Shown here: in pieces, positions 1-10,682 of the stretch
How the letters are laid out: each line of letters opens with the position of its first letter
Numbering within the stretch: position 1 is the stretch's first letter
NCBI GenBank assembly: GCA_965198415.1
Contig: CBDAPN010000029.1
Location: 562,545 to 626,544 of the forward strand
Source of the DNA: Endozoicomonas sp965198415
GTDB lineage: Bacteria; Pseudomonadota; Gammaproteobacteria; Pseudomonadales; Endozoicomonadaceae
Reading direction: 5' to 3'
Length of the DNA: 64,000 nt
Position numbers and translations under genes: made by a program
The notes under the pieces: model-generated
Told to the model about the DNA's origin: nothing
What the model saw: only the letters and a program-made list of their open reading frames with translations
Databases searched by the model: none

Positions 1-64
1 TAGCCGTAATCCCCCAGTTCGTCGGGCAGTGGCGGGTACTCACTTCTTTTACTATGGGTTCAAC
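1..64 (-). other. 5' edge of an unidentified gene, cut by the window start
   Basis: The minus strand reads an open frame containing RSEYPPLPDELGDYGY that runs off the window edge. The same bases recur at 47816-47880, where the frame continues with ALVVAPNTLGAGSLG until an IS3 fragment cuts it. No convincing start codon or RBS is visible. It follows the 115-aa gene in the same direction, so it probably belongs to the same toxin-associated cluster. Family not recognised. Confidence 0.4.
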
Positions 65-412
65 TTACAACACCAAATGATCCTTATTGATATTCTCCGC
101 GCCGCAGGCTGTGAGCAGGGCGATAAAATCTTTCAGACATAAGGTTGCGGAGCCGCCGCCCTGCATGGTGATGGCAAAATGGTGAACGCCTTTTTTTACC
201 TGATGTTTATAGCCATAGTAAGAGAGGTGGAAGTCTTCATACTCATCCAGAAAATGTTCCAGTGAACGTTCGGCAGCTTCGCCAAAGGGTTCTACCCGCT
301 CTTCCATATAAGCGCCCAGCTCTTCATTGGCCATGCCCTGTAACAGTATCTGCCAGTATTTCGATTGGTCGGCGGGCGCGGTGAAGGTAAAGGTGGCAGT
401 CATTTCACTCAT
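65..412 (-). CDS. Small conserved protein of the toxin cluster (copy 1)
   Basis: A 115-aa acidic, soluble-looking protein with no signal peptide or membrane segment. Its start ATG overlaps the stop of the upstream immunity-like gene, so the two are translationally coupled. A nearly identical copy lies at 47884-48231, again directly after the larger protein. I do not recognise the family. Pairing with a possible immunity gene behind a toxin-like gene suggests a second immunity or chaperone-like accessory, which is inference from position only. Confidence 0.7.
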   Translation of the reverse strand: MSEMTATFTFTAPADQSKYWQILLQGMANEELGAYMEERVEPFGEAAERSLEHFLDEYEDFHLSYYGYKHQVKKGVHHFAITMQGGGSATLCLKDFIALLTACGAENINKDHLVL

Positions 413-1219
413 TGACCGGCCTCCTTTGCGGCTTTTTTCGCTTTGGTTTCATCCCATAGCTGTTGCAGCCTTGGACAGAGGTCGTCGTACATCTCGTCCA
501 TTTTTTCGGCGAGTAAAGCCAGAAATTTTGGGCGGGTTTGGTTGGGGTCGGGGAAAGTCTTATCTGGTACATACTCAACGACGTTTTCTAAAAACAAGTT
601 AGCAAAATAGGCACACGTGGATTTATCGCCTCTAACTCTCTCGTCTCTATCCTGTAATTATGAAACATTCATCCGTAATATAGCGCCAGAGCCCCCAGAA
701 ATAATCTGGCCGTTCTAACCATTTAGGCCAATCTCCACATGCTCCATAATCTAAAAACCGTAATATATTTGCCTGAATCATGGAAAATACATGGAAGGGG
801 TCTAGTGTAATACTTACTATCTCTTTCTCTCTCCCAACTGGTACACGACTTTTGACTTCTGGCTCAAAAGTTTCCGTCAGAAAGTAATCCCAGAGCATGA
901 GTTCATATGGTGCTTTATGGGGTTTCATAGAGTAATCCCTGAAATTGCTCATCAGAACATTTTCAAAACTGGAAGGATGTTCGATTTCCCTTTCTAAAAC
1001 ATAGTCCCATCCTTCCTCTGTCTGAACTGGAAAGTAGCCAATCTTTCCTGCATCGTCAGATGCGTATGTTCCAATCGCCTCTCCTGTAAAAAAATAATGC
1101 TTAAGATCACTTAACTCTTTCCGCCGGAAATTTGCCTTTAGGTCTTTTTCAATACCCTGCCAAAGCCTTTCTCGTTCGGCCTGCCACTGCGGATCATTCG
1201 TAAAACTTAAATCGAGCAT
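409..1219 (-). CDS. Immunity-like protein, split by a +1 frameshift
   Basis: The first 190 codons (1219-647) and the last 62 (597-409) form one gene: the 267-aa copy at 48228-49031 aligns across both. The frame breaks after YITDECF near 650, where removing one G from ACAGG restores a 269-aa protein. The gene starts 15 bp after the toxin stop, the usual place for an immunity gene, and is followed by the 115-aa protein with a 4-bp overlap. N- and C-termini match copy 2 closely while the middle diverges, as expected for immunity genes tracking different toxins. Specific immunity family not recognised. Confidence 0.6.
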
Positions 1220-1234
1220 TGTTAATTCTCCTAT

Positions 1235-3768
1235 TTATTTCGCGCCTAACAGTTCCAAAGCATCACCGGCTTCAACAAACTCTAACGACTCTAGACCTGA
1301 GAGTAATTGCTTTACATCTGCATACACAATGCGTGCAACGGTATCCACCTTGTTCCCCATATTAACTGAAGCAAGTTCTTCCTTTTTCTGACCTGGTTCG
1401 CCCTGCTGAATAGTCTTTGCCATATCACGCCTAATAGTGTGTTCTGGGTGCACGGCACCCGCTTTTTCAATCTCCACATTGAAGGCGTTTTTCTTCGCCC
1501 CTTTGGGTGTTTTCCAGCTGACATTAAACTTCTGAAATATCCAAAGAAAATCATTACTAAGAGTTACTTTTTGATTTTCTTCGTTTTTATCCTTTTTCAA
1601 GCGAGCATGCTTCACATGCGCCGCCGACCGATCAATAACAAACTGCTTATGCAGGCTTTCTCCACCGGTTCTGTTTTTCTCAAGTCCCCAAGGCGTGATG
1701 TACCCTTTTTTGAACTTTCTTTTGTTTTTCAGGTAGGCCATCAAGTGAGCATCCTTTTTGCTCTTTCCTTCATAAGACTTCAGTTCAATCCATTGCTCCT
1801 CTTGATCGTCTCCGAGTATCAAGTCCACATTTCGGGTGTAGGCTCCAATAATATCACCTGCTTTTTGAGACTTCAAACTCATTTGTACTTTCTGACGAAG
1901 CTAGTTCAAATACCTTTTCGCTTGAATACAACCAAACCCGACGATACCCTTCCACAGCCTTCACTGGCTTCCCGGCACCTGCTATATGAGCCAACTGAAA
2001 GCGCGTCAGCTGCCCAAGATGAAATAGCTGACCATGACCGCCTTTTACAGTAAACCGGTTTGCATCGTCGTCGATGGATTCATCAAGTTCACCACTGAGA
2101 ATGTCTGCAAACGCCTTTGCATAAATCTTATTGTTTACTGCTTCCCTGTTACTTGCACCACGCAACCCTTTCCCATTGCACTCAAGTGATCTCAGCTCAT
2201 CTTCCAGCTCTTTAACTTTGTCTTCAGGAGCCGGTGTTTTTGAGCCTTTAAGCCCTGCTTGCTGGTCGAGGATTTCGCCACATTCCATCTGCCATTCCAT
2301 AAAGGCCGTCATTGCCAAGATAGCCGGAGCTGAATACCGTGCATTGGTTTTGCCTACTAAGAAATTCTTTAATCGACGTATACCCTGTCGGGCAGCAAAA
2401 CCACCAGACACGGCTAACAGACTGGGGTTAAAGACATACTTTCTAAACGCTTTGCCTTTGCCACTTTTCAATGTTTTGGTCAGTTCAGCCAGCCCTTGAG
2501 GCAGGTTATCTGCATTACCTTTCGCAATCCGCTTTGAGGCCTTGATTAAAGCAGCTCCCAATGCAGCCGTTGGTACCCTGAAACCTTTTTTCTTGTTCGC
2601 ATAAGCCTGCCCCACCACAAACGACAATGGCAGAGCTGCGGTATCAGGCGCTGAACTGAACGGGTCAATCTCCGGCAGTTCATCCCCTTCCCAGCCTCCG
2701 GCGGGCAGGGCCAGGTAATCCACCCAGCTCAACATGTCTTCGGCACTGTTCACGGTGCTAAACATAAACTCCAGCCCTTTGCGCATCTCTTCGTCGCTCA
2801 TCATTTCGGCGGTGAGCACCATAAACGGCAGCAGGTTCCATAATACATCGAAATCGCCTTTTTTTGCCCGGTTCATGACTTGTTTCAGTGCCCTGGCAAA
2901 ATGGGGACGCATTTTTTTCGGCATAAAGCGCATCATGGCTTTCAGCGGTGTGGTGAACAGTTTTAGTGGTTTGGCCACCGGGAAGATGGTGAGCACATCC
3001 ACTGCCGAGACAATAAAAATATCCATCTCGAATTTGTCCGGGTCGGTGACCAGGTAGGAGAGCTGAACCACCACTTCCTTGATGCTTTCAATGGGCAGCA
3101 GAAAGTCCACCAGTCCCCAGGCGAAATCCGCAAACCCGGCATGAGCCTGAGGCATGACGCTACTGAGTGGTAACCCTGTACCGCCACCGGCGAACGTATT
3201 GACATAGTACCCCTGGTTATTTTTGCTGTACGACGCCAGCAGCCCATCTGGGTTGATGGGGGGTGCTGTGGTGGAGAGGGTGTCGGTGTACTGTTCGGCT
3301 ATCTGCCCAAAGGTCTGGGCCGAGATCAGTGTGCCGTACTGCCGCACTTTGTCGGTGTGGATGGCGATCCGTTGCAGGTTCAGCTGGCTGCTGCCTTGGC
3401 GCAGGTTGCCGGTGCTGACGATCTCCACGGGCATGCTGCCTGTGTCGTCCTTCAGGGTGACGGTGGTGCTGACCGTACCGTCGGCAAAGGTGGCCACCGG
3501 GGCACTGGACCAGTCATACCATTTAAAGCTGTTGAGCTGGCCGTTGAAGCCCATGCCCACCACCAGGTCGTCCCGGTCGGGTTGCAGCTGGTCCCGTTCT
3601 GTGTCGTCGGTGTTCTGATCAAAGGCCAGGTCACCGCTGGCGTCTGTGCCCCTGAGCTGATGGTTCGATGTAGTCCCGTTTGCTGAGTGTGACTTGGGCG
3701 TAGGCAAAGGGGGCTTTGATCGGACCTGGCGCAACGTCTGAACTGGAAGATACTCTATGGGATAGCAT
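1235..3768 (-). CDS. Polymorphic toxin fragment with C-terminal PD-(D/E)XK-like domain, two frameshifts
   Basis: Two long open frames (3734-1854 and 1882-1235) overlap by 29 bases. Removing one A from TCAAAAAGC near 1871 joins them, giving EFEVSKAGDIIGAYTRNVDL. A second extra G in GGGG near 3660 joins an N-terminal piece beginning MLSHRVSSSS at 3768. With both corrections the frame is 843 codons. The N-terminal third looks like a jelly-roll or LamG-like segment (GFNGQLNSFKWYDW), the middle is helical and partly hydrophobic, and the C-terminus carries D-x(n)-ExK (VDLILGD then WIELKSY), the core of a restriction-endonuclease fold. There is no good RBS at 3768, so the real N-terminus may be lost. 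An immunity-like gene follows. Nuclease activity is inferred from the motif. Confidence 0.55.
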
Positions 3769-4097
3769 GGGGTAAATGCAGTCGCTCTGGAAGAGATGAG
3801 GGCTAAGACTATGAATTCACCGAATACTTACCAAGATAGAATCAATCTTCTATGAGCCCTTAATGAATTGAGAAAAAATAGGACAAGCTGTGTTTGAATA
3901 CATTGAAGTTGATTATAATTAAACTCGCCGACATAGCTCTTTGGATTATCTGAGCCCAGAGAATTATGAGCTGGCAAAAGTAGCTTAAACCGGTGTCCTT
4001 TTTTACTGCTTCAGATCAAGATACTGGTTGACCTGAGAGTCCACCACCAAGGCAATAAAATTGCTGTGCCGAAAGTCTCAGTTTTCAGGATTTGGAG
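3769..4097. other. Intergenic region between toxin fragment and phosphorothioation locus
   Basis: About 330 bases separate the two divergently oriented units. I see no coding frame or clear hairpin. The plus-strand promoter of the methyltransferase must lie here. An AGGA ribosome-binding site sits 9 bases before ATG at 4098. Confidence 0.5.
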
Positions 4098-6131
4098 ATG
4101 ACCCCAGAGATATTCCATGCACACGTAAAGCAGTTGAAAGTTGGAAAGCGCTTACCTGATGGCGTATATCTGCACAAAGATACTTTTCAGCGTGAACTTC
4201 CGGAGCTATCAGCCTGGATTGATGAAAAAATAATTGCATTTGGACGAGAGCTACCATGGACTGTTATAAAGCTTCAGACCCGAGACTTTGGCGTATCGCT
4301 CTTGAACTACCCCAGCTTCTATGAAGAAGCTTATCCTGCTCTCGTTTCCAGTTGCAAAATTGACTTTCTATCTGATCGATATAAGCAAAATAAGTTCTCA
4401 AGTAGCAATCCGCCCATCCTACATAGAAAAGAAACGATGGTAGCATCTCACGATCCTTGTTATGAAGAGTTTTGCGCTATCACAAAAGAAGGAGAAGTCG
4501 CTGGGCTATACGAGAACACTAAAATCATTGGCTTTAAGCAGACTTGGGAGTCCTTAATACGTGATCGCGGCTATGAACTGATAGATGGGCGTTTGTTTCG
4601 GGTATCTTCTGACAATCAGGTTGACCATAAAATTGAACGACATAGAACAGCCCTGTCCAGGGATGCATTGTCATCACCTATGAAGTCGTTAGCTAAGCAT
4701 GGATTTTTAGATGGTGATTATTCGATTTTTGATTATGGCTGTGGGCGAGGTGACGACTTACGAGAACTTGAGGCGCACGGTTTACTTGCTTCAGGCTGGG
4801 ACCCTAACTGGAGAGCTGATGGTGTAAAGGTCGATGCAGATTTAGTCAATCTTGGTTACGTGATTAATGTCATAGAAGACTTAGAGGAACGGGTTGATGC
4901 CCTTATTGGTGCATGGAAACTCACCAATAAACTGCTGGTTGTATCGGCCATGATTGCCGGTGAAGAACATATAAAAAAGTTCAAGCGTTATAAAGACGGC
5001 GTCATAACTGCGCGACAAACATTCCAAAAATATTACTCTCAAAATGAATTACAGCATTTCATAGAGCATGTTGTTGAGGAAGAGCCGATAGCTGTTGCTC
5101 CTGGCATTTTTTATATCTTTAAAGATAAGGAGGAGGAGCAACTTTATCTTGCCAATAAGCAAAGAAGAGTCAGTCAGCAGTGGCGACAGCTAACGCAAAA
5201 AACTTATCGTGCCCCGAGATCAGATATTCTCTTCGTGGAACATTGTGAGCTTTTGGAGCAATTCTGGATTACCTGCCTCGACTATGGGCGCTTGCCTGTC
5301 TCTGATGAGTTTGCCCAGCATGAACAGTTGAGAAACATAGTTGGGTCACCTAAAAAATCATTCCGTCTTGTCACCGAGCGTTATGATGTTTCTGATTTTG
5401 AGCGAGCAGGAAGCGAACGCCGGGAGGATTTACTGATTTATTTCGCTTTACAACAATTTTCCAAGCGCAAGCCATACAAGCATATGCCGGAGAAACTAAA
5501 GCGAGATATAAAGGCTTTCTTTGGTGATTACAAAAACTCTCAGGCTAAAGCCCAAGAACTACTTTTCTCTTTAGGAACATCAGATGCAATAGAGCATGCT
5601 TGTAGACAAGCTCATGGTAGCCTTCCGGCCAGTATTCTTAATAAGGGAGACTCGCTGATCATCCATTCCAAGTTTGTTAACGACCTTCCGCCGGAGCTCA
5701 GGCTCTATATCGGCTGTGCAACTCTTCTTTATGGTGAGGTGAGTAATGCTGATTTGATCAAGGTGCACATTCGTTCTGGCAAGCTGACGCTCATGAGGTA
5801 TGAGGGCTTTGAAAGTGACCCGGTGCCATTGCTTCAGGAACGGATAAAAATCAATCTACGAAAACAGGAGATTGACTTTTTTGACTATACCACTGGCTTG
5901 TATTCTCCGCAGCCACTGTATTGGAAGTCGAAATTGATCGATGAAAGTTTCTCCGATTATAGTAAGCAAAAATCTTTTGATAAAAAACTTCAATCCTTAG
6001 AGCTGCCTGGCATGGATGGATACGGGCTTGACCACGAAACCTTTACGGAAGTGCTAGAGCACGGTTACAACTTACAGGTCAAGGGTTACCGCTTTTATAA
6101 GGTCAATAAAAACTGCGAAGACCTTTACTAA
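4098..6131 (+). CDS. DNA phosphorothioation-associated putative methyltransferase
   Basis: A 677-aa protein starting at ATG 4098, preferred over an upstream in-frame TTG because AGGA lies 9 bases before it. The N-terminus (MTPEIFHAHVKQLKVGKRL) and overall length fit the dnd-related putative methyltransferase family found beside Dnd/Ssp loci. A SAM-binding motif I (FDYGCGRGDDL) lies near residues 210-222 and SGWDPNW follows as the second strand. The gene is first in a plus-strand set with sspB, sspC and sspD. Its precise substrate is not established for the family as far as I know. The family call is confident; the reaction is inferred from the Rossmann motif. Confidence 0.8.
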   Translation: MTPEIFHAHVKQLKVGKRLPDGVYLHKDTFQRELPELSAWIDEKIIAFGRELPWTVIKLQTRDFGVSLLNYPSFYEEAYPALVSSCKIDFLSDRYKQNKFSSSNPPILHRKETMVASHDPCYEEFCAITKEGEVAGLYENTKIIGFKQTWESLIRDRGYELIDGRLFRVSSDNQVDHKIERHRTALSRDALSSPMKSLAKHGFLDGDYSIFDYGCGRGDDLRELEAHGLLASGWDPNWRADGVKVDADLVNLGYVINVIEDLEERVDALIGAWKLTNKLLVVSAMIAGEEHIKKFKRYKDGVITARQTFQKYYSQNELQHFIEHVVEEEPIAVAPGIFYIFKDKEEEQLYLANKQRRVSQQWRQLTQKTYRAPRSDILFVEHCELLEQFWITCLDYGRLPVSDEFAQHEQLRNIVGSPKKSFRLVTERYDVSDFERAGSERREDLLIYFALQQFSKRKPYKHMPEKLKRDIKAFFGDYKNSQAKAQELLFSLGTSDAIEHACRQAHGSLPASILNKGDSLIIHSKFVNDLPPELRLYIGCATLLYGEVSNADLIKVHIRSGKLTLMRYEGFESDPVPLLQERIKINLRKQEIDFFDYTTGLYSPQPLYWKSKLIDESFSDYSKQKSFDKKLQSLELPGMDGYGLDHETFTEVLEHGYNLQVKGYRFYKVNKNCEDLY

Positions 6132-6287
6132 TATCAATAATACTGTTTTTATATACAGCCTTTTCGAAGGCTGTTAGGTGTATTCCGTGCCGAATTTATA
6201 ATCTTACGCCCTTGCCTTGAAAATCGATCTAACCGACAATCAGCTACTGGAGGTTAACTCCAGTGGCAAACAAAACGGCAGGTACAA

Positions 6288-7268
6288 GTGGCAAATTATA
6301 CGACTAAATTTTCAGGACATGAGACTTTTCCTCTTCGTTACGGATGGTTGTACAAAGCCGTTTCATATATGCACGTCAACAAAGATGAAAGGCCGTTGAA
6401 GCCCGTAACTTCAGGCAGTTCGGAAGATAAAGAGAAAGCTGTTGTACGTATGGGGGTTGGCAAAAACATGGTCAGCTCAATAGCTTATTGGGCTATAGCA
6501 TCAAAAATGATCGATGTTACTAACCGTGACGAAGATGCTTTGACAGAAATTGCTGCCGACCTCTTTGGAGAAGATGAAGGTGAGTCCGGATGGGATCCCT
6601 ATATGGAACGTATAGGGACAGTTTGGCTCCTGCACTGGCTACTAAATCGTGATTATCAAACCGTTACGTCTTATCGATGGTTTTTTAATCGTTTTAACGG
6701 TCAGCGTTTCGACAAGCAGCAGTTGCTGGATGCTTTGACCCTAGATGCAGAAAAGTTGAAGTTTGATGGCAGCAAAAAAGCTGCAAAGAAAACACTCAAT
6801 CACAAAACGATCAGTAAAGATATTGACTGCTTTTTGCAGGGTTACACTTATAGAAGTTCCTCAAACTCCAAAATCAGTGAAGATAGCTTTTCTTCTCCAC
6901 TGGTCGAGTTAGGTTTGATTCGTACCTTAGAAGATGGGCGCTACAAAAAATACAACGCTGATCTGGGAGAGCAGGAAAGCCTGCCTATTGAAGTGTTCGC
7001 CTATGCACTCATCGATTTTTGGAATGAGCACGCAAAAGAAAGCAAAACAATATCCTTTGATCGGTTACTGACAGCAGAGGGCTCACCTGCACGAATCTTT
7101 CGTTTGTCACAGAGTGCTTTGGCTAACCGCCTGGATTTGGTTGAGGAATTAACAAGTAAACGTATTTCCTGGACGGATACCCAAGGCTTACGTCAGATTC
7201 AGTGCGAAGACATTGCTAGCCTGAATAACTCCAAATCTTTCATTCTCAGCCAATACTATCCAGGATAA
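6288..7268 (+). CDS. sspB: SspB-like DUF4007 protein (phosphorothioation nickase component)
   Basis: A 326-aa protein with the DUF4007 signature FSGHETFPLRYGWLYKAV at residues 8-25 and RMGVGKNMV near 55. In the SspABCD system of single-strand phosphorothioation, the DUF4007 protein SspB nicks DNA so that sulfur can be inserted. The start is GTG at 6288. The gene is followed after 3 bases by sspC. About 155 bases separate it from the methyltransferase, so a separate promoter is possible. Length and neighbours match the sspBCD arrangement. Confidence 0.85.
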   Translation: MANYTTKFSGHETFPLRYGWLYKAVSYMHVNKDERPLKPVTSGSSEDKEKAVVRMGVGKNMVSSIAYWAIASKMIDVTNRDEDALTEIAADLFGEDEGESGWDPYMERIGTVWLLHWLLNRDYQTVTSYRWFFNRFNGQRFDKQQLLDALTLDAEKLKFDGSKKAAKKTLNHKTISKDIDCFLQGYTYRSSSNSKISEDSFSSPLVELGLIRTLEDGRYKKYNADLGEQESLPIEVFAYALIDFWNEHAKESKTISFDRLLTAEGSPARIFRLSQSALANRLDLVEELTSKRISWTDTQGLRQIQCEDIASLNNSKSFILSQYYPG

Positions 7269-7271
7269 GCC

Positions 7272-10200
7272 ATGCTGCTCGCAGACAAATATTTCATCAA
7301 TGTTCGCTATCAGCGTGCTACCCGTATTGATAACGATCTGGCACCTGAGTTCTTTCCTGGTCTGGTATTTCATGGCACGGCTGAAAACACACTCCGCACG
7401 CTCGGCAAGCAGTATTCAGAAGCAAGACAGCGAGCGTTTACTGTAACCGGCCCCTACGGTACGGGTAAGTCGACTATTGCCCTTTTATTGGCTGGGTGTC
7501 TGCATGATGACAAGCAGGTTCGCACCGGAGCTAAAGCACGACTTGGCAAGGCTTTCGATAAAGAGTTTGGTTGCTATTTCAAAGTTGATAAAGGCTGGCT
7601 AACCATTCGAGCTGTGGGCGGCATTGGCCATCCGGTCGGCTCTATGTGGCAAGCGGTTATCAAAGCCCTTTCTGAACATCCAGGCACCAGCAAGTTAGCA
7701 AAAAAATACGATCAACCATCAGCTACGCCGAGTTCAGATGAGTTTTATGCCTTTATGCAGGTAATGCTCAAAGACGTAAAAGGAAAAGTTGATGGCGTTC
7801 TGTTCATGCTCGATGAGATGGGCAAAACCGTTGAGCACTTTATTCGTGACGATAATAACACTCTGAAAGTTCAGTTCTTCCAGAATTTTGCTGAACTGTT
7901 TTCAGAAGTACCTGGCCTGTTTGTTGGCTTCTTGCATCAAGCGTTCAGTGAATATGCCCAGTCACGAGGAAAGAGCATTCAGGACGAATGGGCGAAAATC
8001 CAAGGTCGCTATACTGACCTTCTTTATAATGTCTCTGAGGATGAAACTGTCGCCCTGATCGCTCAATCTATTGAAGCACAGTTTGAGTTGCTGGATGACT
8101 CTGCCCAATACCATAGTAAGCTAGTAGGTGATGTCTGCAAGACATTACAACGAGCCAAGTTGCGCTCAAACGAGATCCTTCAGCGTCGCCTTTTGGACTG
8201 TTTTCCACTACACCCAACAGTGGCTCTGCTTCTTGGCCCGATCTCAAAGCGTCGTTTCAGTCAGAATGAACGTAGCACTTTCAGCTTTTTGAATTCCAGA
8301 GAGCCTCATAGCTTTCATAGTTTTCTTGAAGAGCATGATGACAATGAAAATGTCAGCTACCGACTTTACAATTTATGGGACTACCTTGAGAGCAATCTAG
8401 AGCACCATATCATCGGGACTAAGGATGGTCATGCATGGTCGGTAGCTAGTGATGCAGTCATTCGTACCAATAATAGTGGAAGTGATATCCATAGAAAGAT
8501 TGTTAAAACTATTGCCATGCTTAATTTGTTTGGCCGCACCCTCGGTATGTATGCTACCGATGCAGTGCTTAAAGCGGCCTTGGATCATATTGATGAGAAT
8601 AAGATATCACAGTGTCTAGATGAGCTGCGCACAGGAACAAGGTCAATCATTACTTTCAGAAAGCACTTAAGTGCATGGGCTGTTTTTGAAGGTAGTGATT
8701 TTGATCTTGAAAGTATGCTAGAAGAAAAAAGAGATGCTCTCGAATTTGATGATGGTTGGACGAAAGAGCTCGACCACCGGCGTTTTATTATTGCTAAAAG
8801 ACATTATCATGAAAAGGGTACACTTCGTTGGTTGGATCAGCGTATTGCACTATCAATAGGAGAGTCTGATAAAGAGCGCTGGAAAAGTCGTAACGATGCA
8901 TTTGCGTCATTCTTATTACTAGCTAACGAGTCAGAAGACAATACTAAAAATTTGCTTAAGTTTAGCAAGCAGAACCCACATTACGTTGCTGGAGTTTGCA
9001 AGGATATTGCTCCGCTAAAGTCTGCTGCTCGAGAATTATGTGCACTGAAGCTTATTGCTCAGGATACACCAGAATTGATGCACGACCCGATTGCAGCCAA
9101 AGAATATGAGGTTCATAAAGATAATACGCTAAAAGAGCTAGATGCGGCCTATGACAAAGCATTTTCCAATAGCGTATGGTGGTTTTATGGTCAGCGAATC
9201 GGTTCCGACTCTCTGAACATCATTGCGTCACAAATAGCGGATCAAATGTATCCGCATACACCAAAGATTTTCAATGAGCTAATTAACCGAAAAAGACCAT
9301 CGGGTACCTCCAATGCGGCTCGTCGCAAATTGATGGAGCGCATGGTTGAGTTTTCTGACCAAGATAACCTTGGTCTTGATGAAGGGTTTCCTCCAGAAAA
9401 AGCAATTTACTTATCTTGCCTGAAACAAACAGGTCTGCATGCGGCTCAAAAAGGCGGGTTCGGATTTAAAGTTCCTAAGCAGAAAGGCTCTGAAAGCTTA
9501 AGAAAGATGCTTGAAGCGGCTAAAGAAGAAATCAATACCGCTTCTGAACTCGTAACACTTGCTGAAATCTATGCCTTGTGGGAAGACAAGCCCTTTGGCT
9601 TAACCGCTGGACTATCCTCTGTTTTGGCACTGGCATACCTCCTGAGTCGTGATGAAGAGTTGGCTTACTACGATAAAGACAGCACCGGGCAGTATGTATT
9701 TATTCCTGAGATTGACGATGAGTTCGTCAACAAAATGATGCGAGCACCAAAAGAAGTAGCTGTCCGGTACTTTGAGGTGAGCGGAGTTAAACACCACTAT
9801 ATTCATACCTTTGCCAAAGTGGCAGGAAATAAGTTAGAGAGAGAAATTTCTCCTCAAGCATTGAGCGTAGCTCGTCCTATTGTCACCTTCATTCACCAGT
9901 TACCAGCATGGGTGAAAAATGCGCGTTTAGCCGACGGCCCAGCTAAAAAGTTCCGGGATGCGGTCATGAAAGCAAATGATCCATATCGCTTGCTGCTTGA
10001 GGACCTATATTCCGTTTTTGGCATGGACTCTGCGAAATCAGAGGAGGATTCTGACAAGCTACTAGATAACGCACTCAATAGTGCAATTGATCAACTGCGA
10101 TCCATGCATGTAGAAATGCTGAATGGCTACAAACAAATCCTGTCAGCAGAACTCGGGCAGCTGGACTCAGGTCTGGAAGAGCGTTGTGAGCGAGTGCAGA

Positions 10201-10682
10201 GTGTTGCTGCAGATTTTCGTTTACAAACCTTTGCCCGACGCCTTAGGCAATGTTCATCTTCTGATGATCGTTGGTTAGAAAGTTTGATCTCTCTTGTTGC
10301 CTCTGCTCCAGCTAAAGACTGGAATGATGCAGCACTAGCTAGAGGTCGAGAAGAGCTATTTGAATACTGTCAGCGCTTTAAACGTGTAGAGACTTTTATC
10401 TCAGCAGGAGTTCCAGACTCCAATGCTGGACAGTCGAAATCCATTGCGCTGGTTGTGGGTTCCGGCCAAGAGGCTAAAGCATTCTCCCGGCAGGTATCGA
10501 TTAATGAAAAACAGGCTCAGAAAGTTGGAGAACTGAAATCTAAATTGCTTCAAGCGTTGAAAGATGACAGTGCAGATGATTTAAAAGCACTGGCATTGCA
10601 AGAAGCACTACAGGATTTGCTTAAATCAGACGATGAGGTTGAGCCTACATCTGAGCAAGTGTGTGAGTTGGAGGGAACCTGA
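7272..10682 (+). CDS. sspC: SspC-like ATPase of the phosphorothioation machinery
   Basis: A very large (1136 aa) P-loop protein. The Walker A motif GPYGTGKST lies at residues 60-68 and a Walker B-like LFMLDEMGK near residue 180; a helical C-terminal half follows. In SspABCD, SspC is the ATPase acting with SspB and SspD. Start ATG 7272 lies 3 bases after the sspB stop, and the stop overlaps the sspD start (TGATG), so sspBCD is one operon. The frame is intact with no frameshift. BREX- or DISARM-type large ATPases were considered, but the neighbours fix the assignment. Confidence 0.85.
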   Translation: MLLADKYFINVRYQRATRIDNDLAPEFFPGLVFHGTAENTLRTLGKQYSEARQRAFTVTGPYGTGKSTIALLLAGCLHDDKQVRTGAKARLGKAFDKEFGCYFKVDKGWLTIRAVGGIGHPVGSMWQAVIKALSEHPGTSKLAKKYDQPSATPSSDEFYAFMQVMLKDVKGKVDGVLFMLDEMGKTVEHFIRDDNNTLKVQFFQNFAELFSEVPGLFVGFLHQAFSEYAQSRGKSIQDEWAKIQGRYTDLLYNVSEDETVALIAQSIEAQFELLDDSAQYHSKLVGDVCKTLQRAKLRSNEILQRRLLDCFPLHPTVALLLGPISKRRFSQNERSTFSFLNSREPHSFHSFLEEHDDNENVSYRLYNLWDYLESNLEHHIIGTKDGHAWSVASDAVIRTNNSGSDIHRKIVKTIAMLNLFGRTLGMYATDAVLKAALDHIDENKISQCLDELRTGTRSIITFRKHLSAWAVFEGSDFDLESMLEEKRDALEFDDGWTKELDHRRFIIAKRHYHEKGTLRWLDQRIALSIGESDKERWKSRNDAFASFLLLANESEDNTKNLLKFSKQNPHYVAGVCKDIAPLKSAARELCALKLIAQDTPELMHDPIAAKEYEVHKDNTLKELDAAYDKAFSNSVWWFYGQRIGSDSLNIIASQIADQMYPHTPKIFNELINRKRPSGTSNAARRKLMERMVEFSDQDNLGLDEGFPPEKAIYLSCLKQTGLHAAQKGGFGFKVPKQKGSESLRKMLEAAKEEINTASELVTLAEIYALWEDKPFGLTAGLSSVLALAYLLSRDEELAYYDKDSTGQYVFIPEIDDEFVNKMMRAPKEVAVRYFEVSGVKHHYIHTFAKVAGNKLEREISPQALSVARPIVTFIHQLPAWVKNARLADGPAKKFRDAVMKANDPYRLLLEDLYSVFGMDSAKSEEDSDKLLDNALNSAIDQLRSMHVEMLNGYKQILSAELGQLDSGLEERCERVQSVAADFRLQTFARRLRQCSSSDDRWLESLISLVASAPAKDWNDAALARGREELFEYCQRFKRVETFISAGVPDSNAGQSKSIALVVGSGQEAKAFSRQVSINEKQAQKVGELKSKLLQALKDDSADDLKALALQEALQDLLKSDDEVEPTSEQVCELEGT

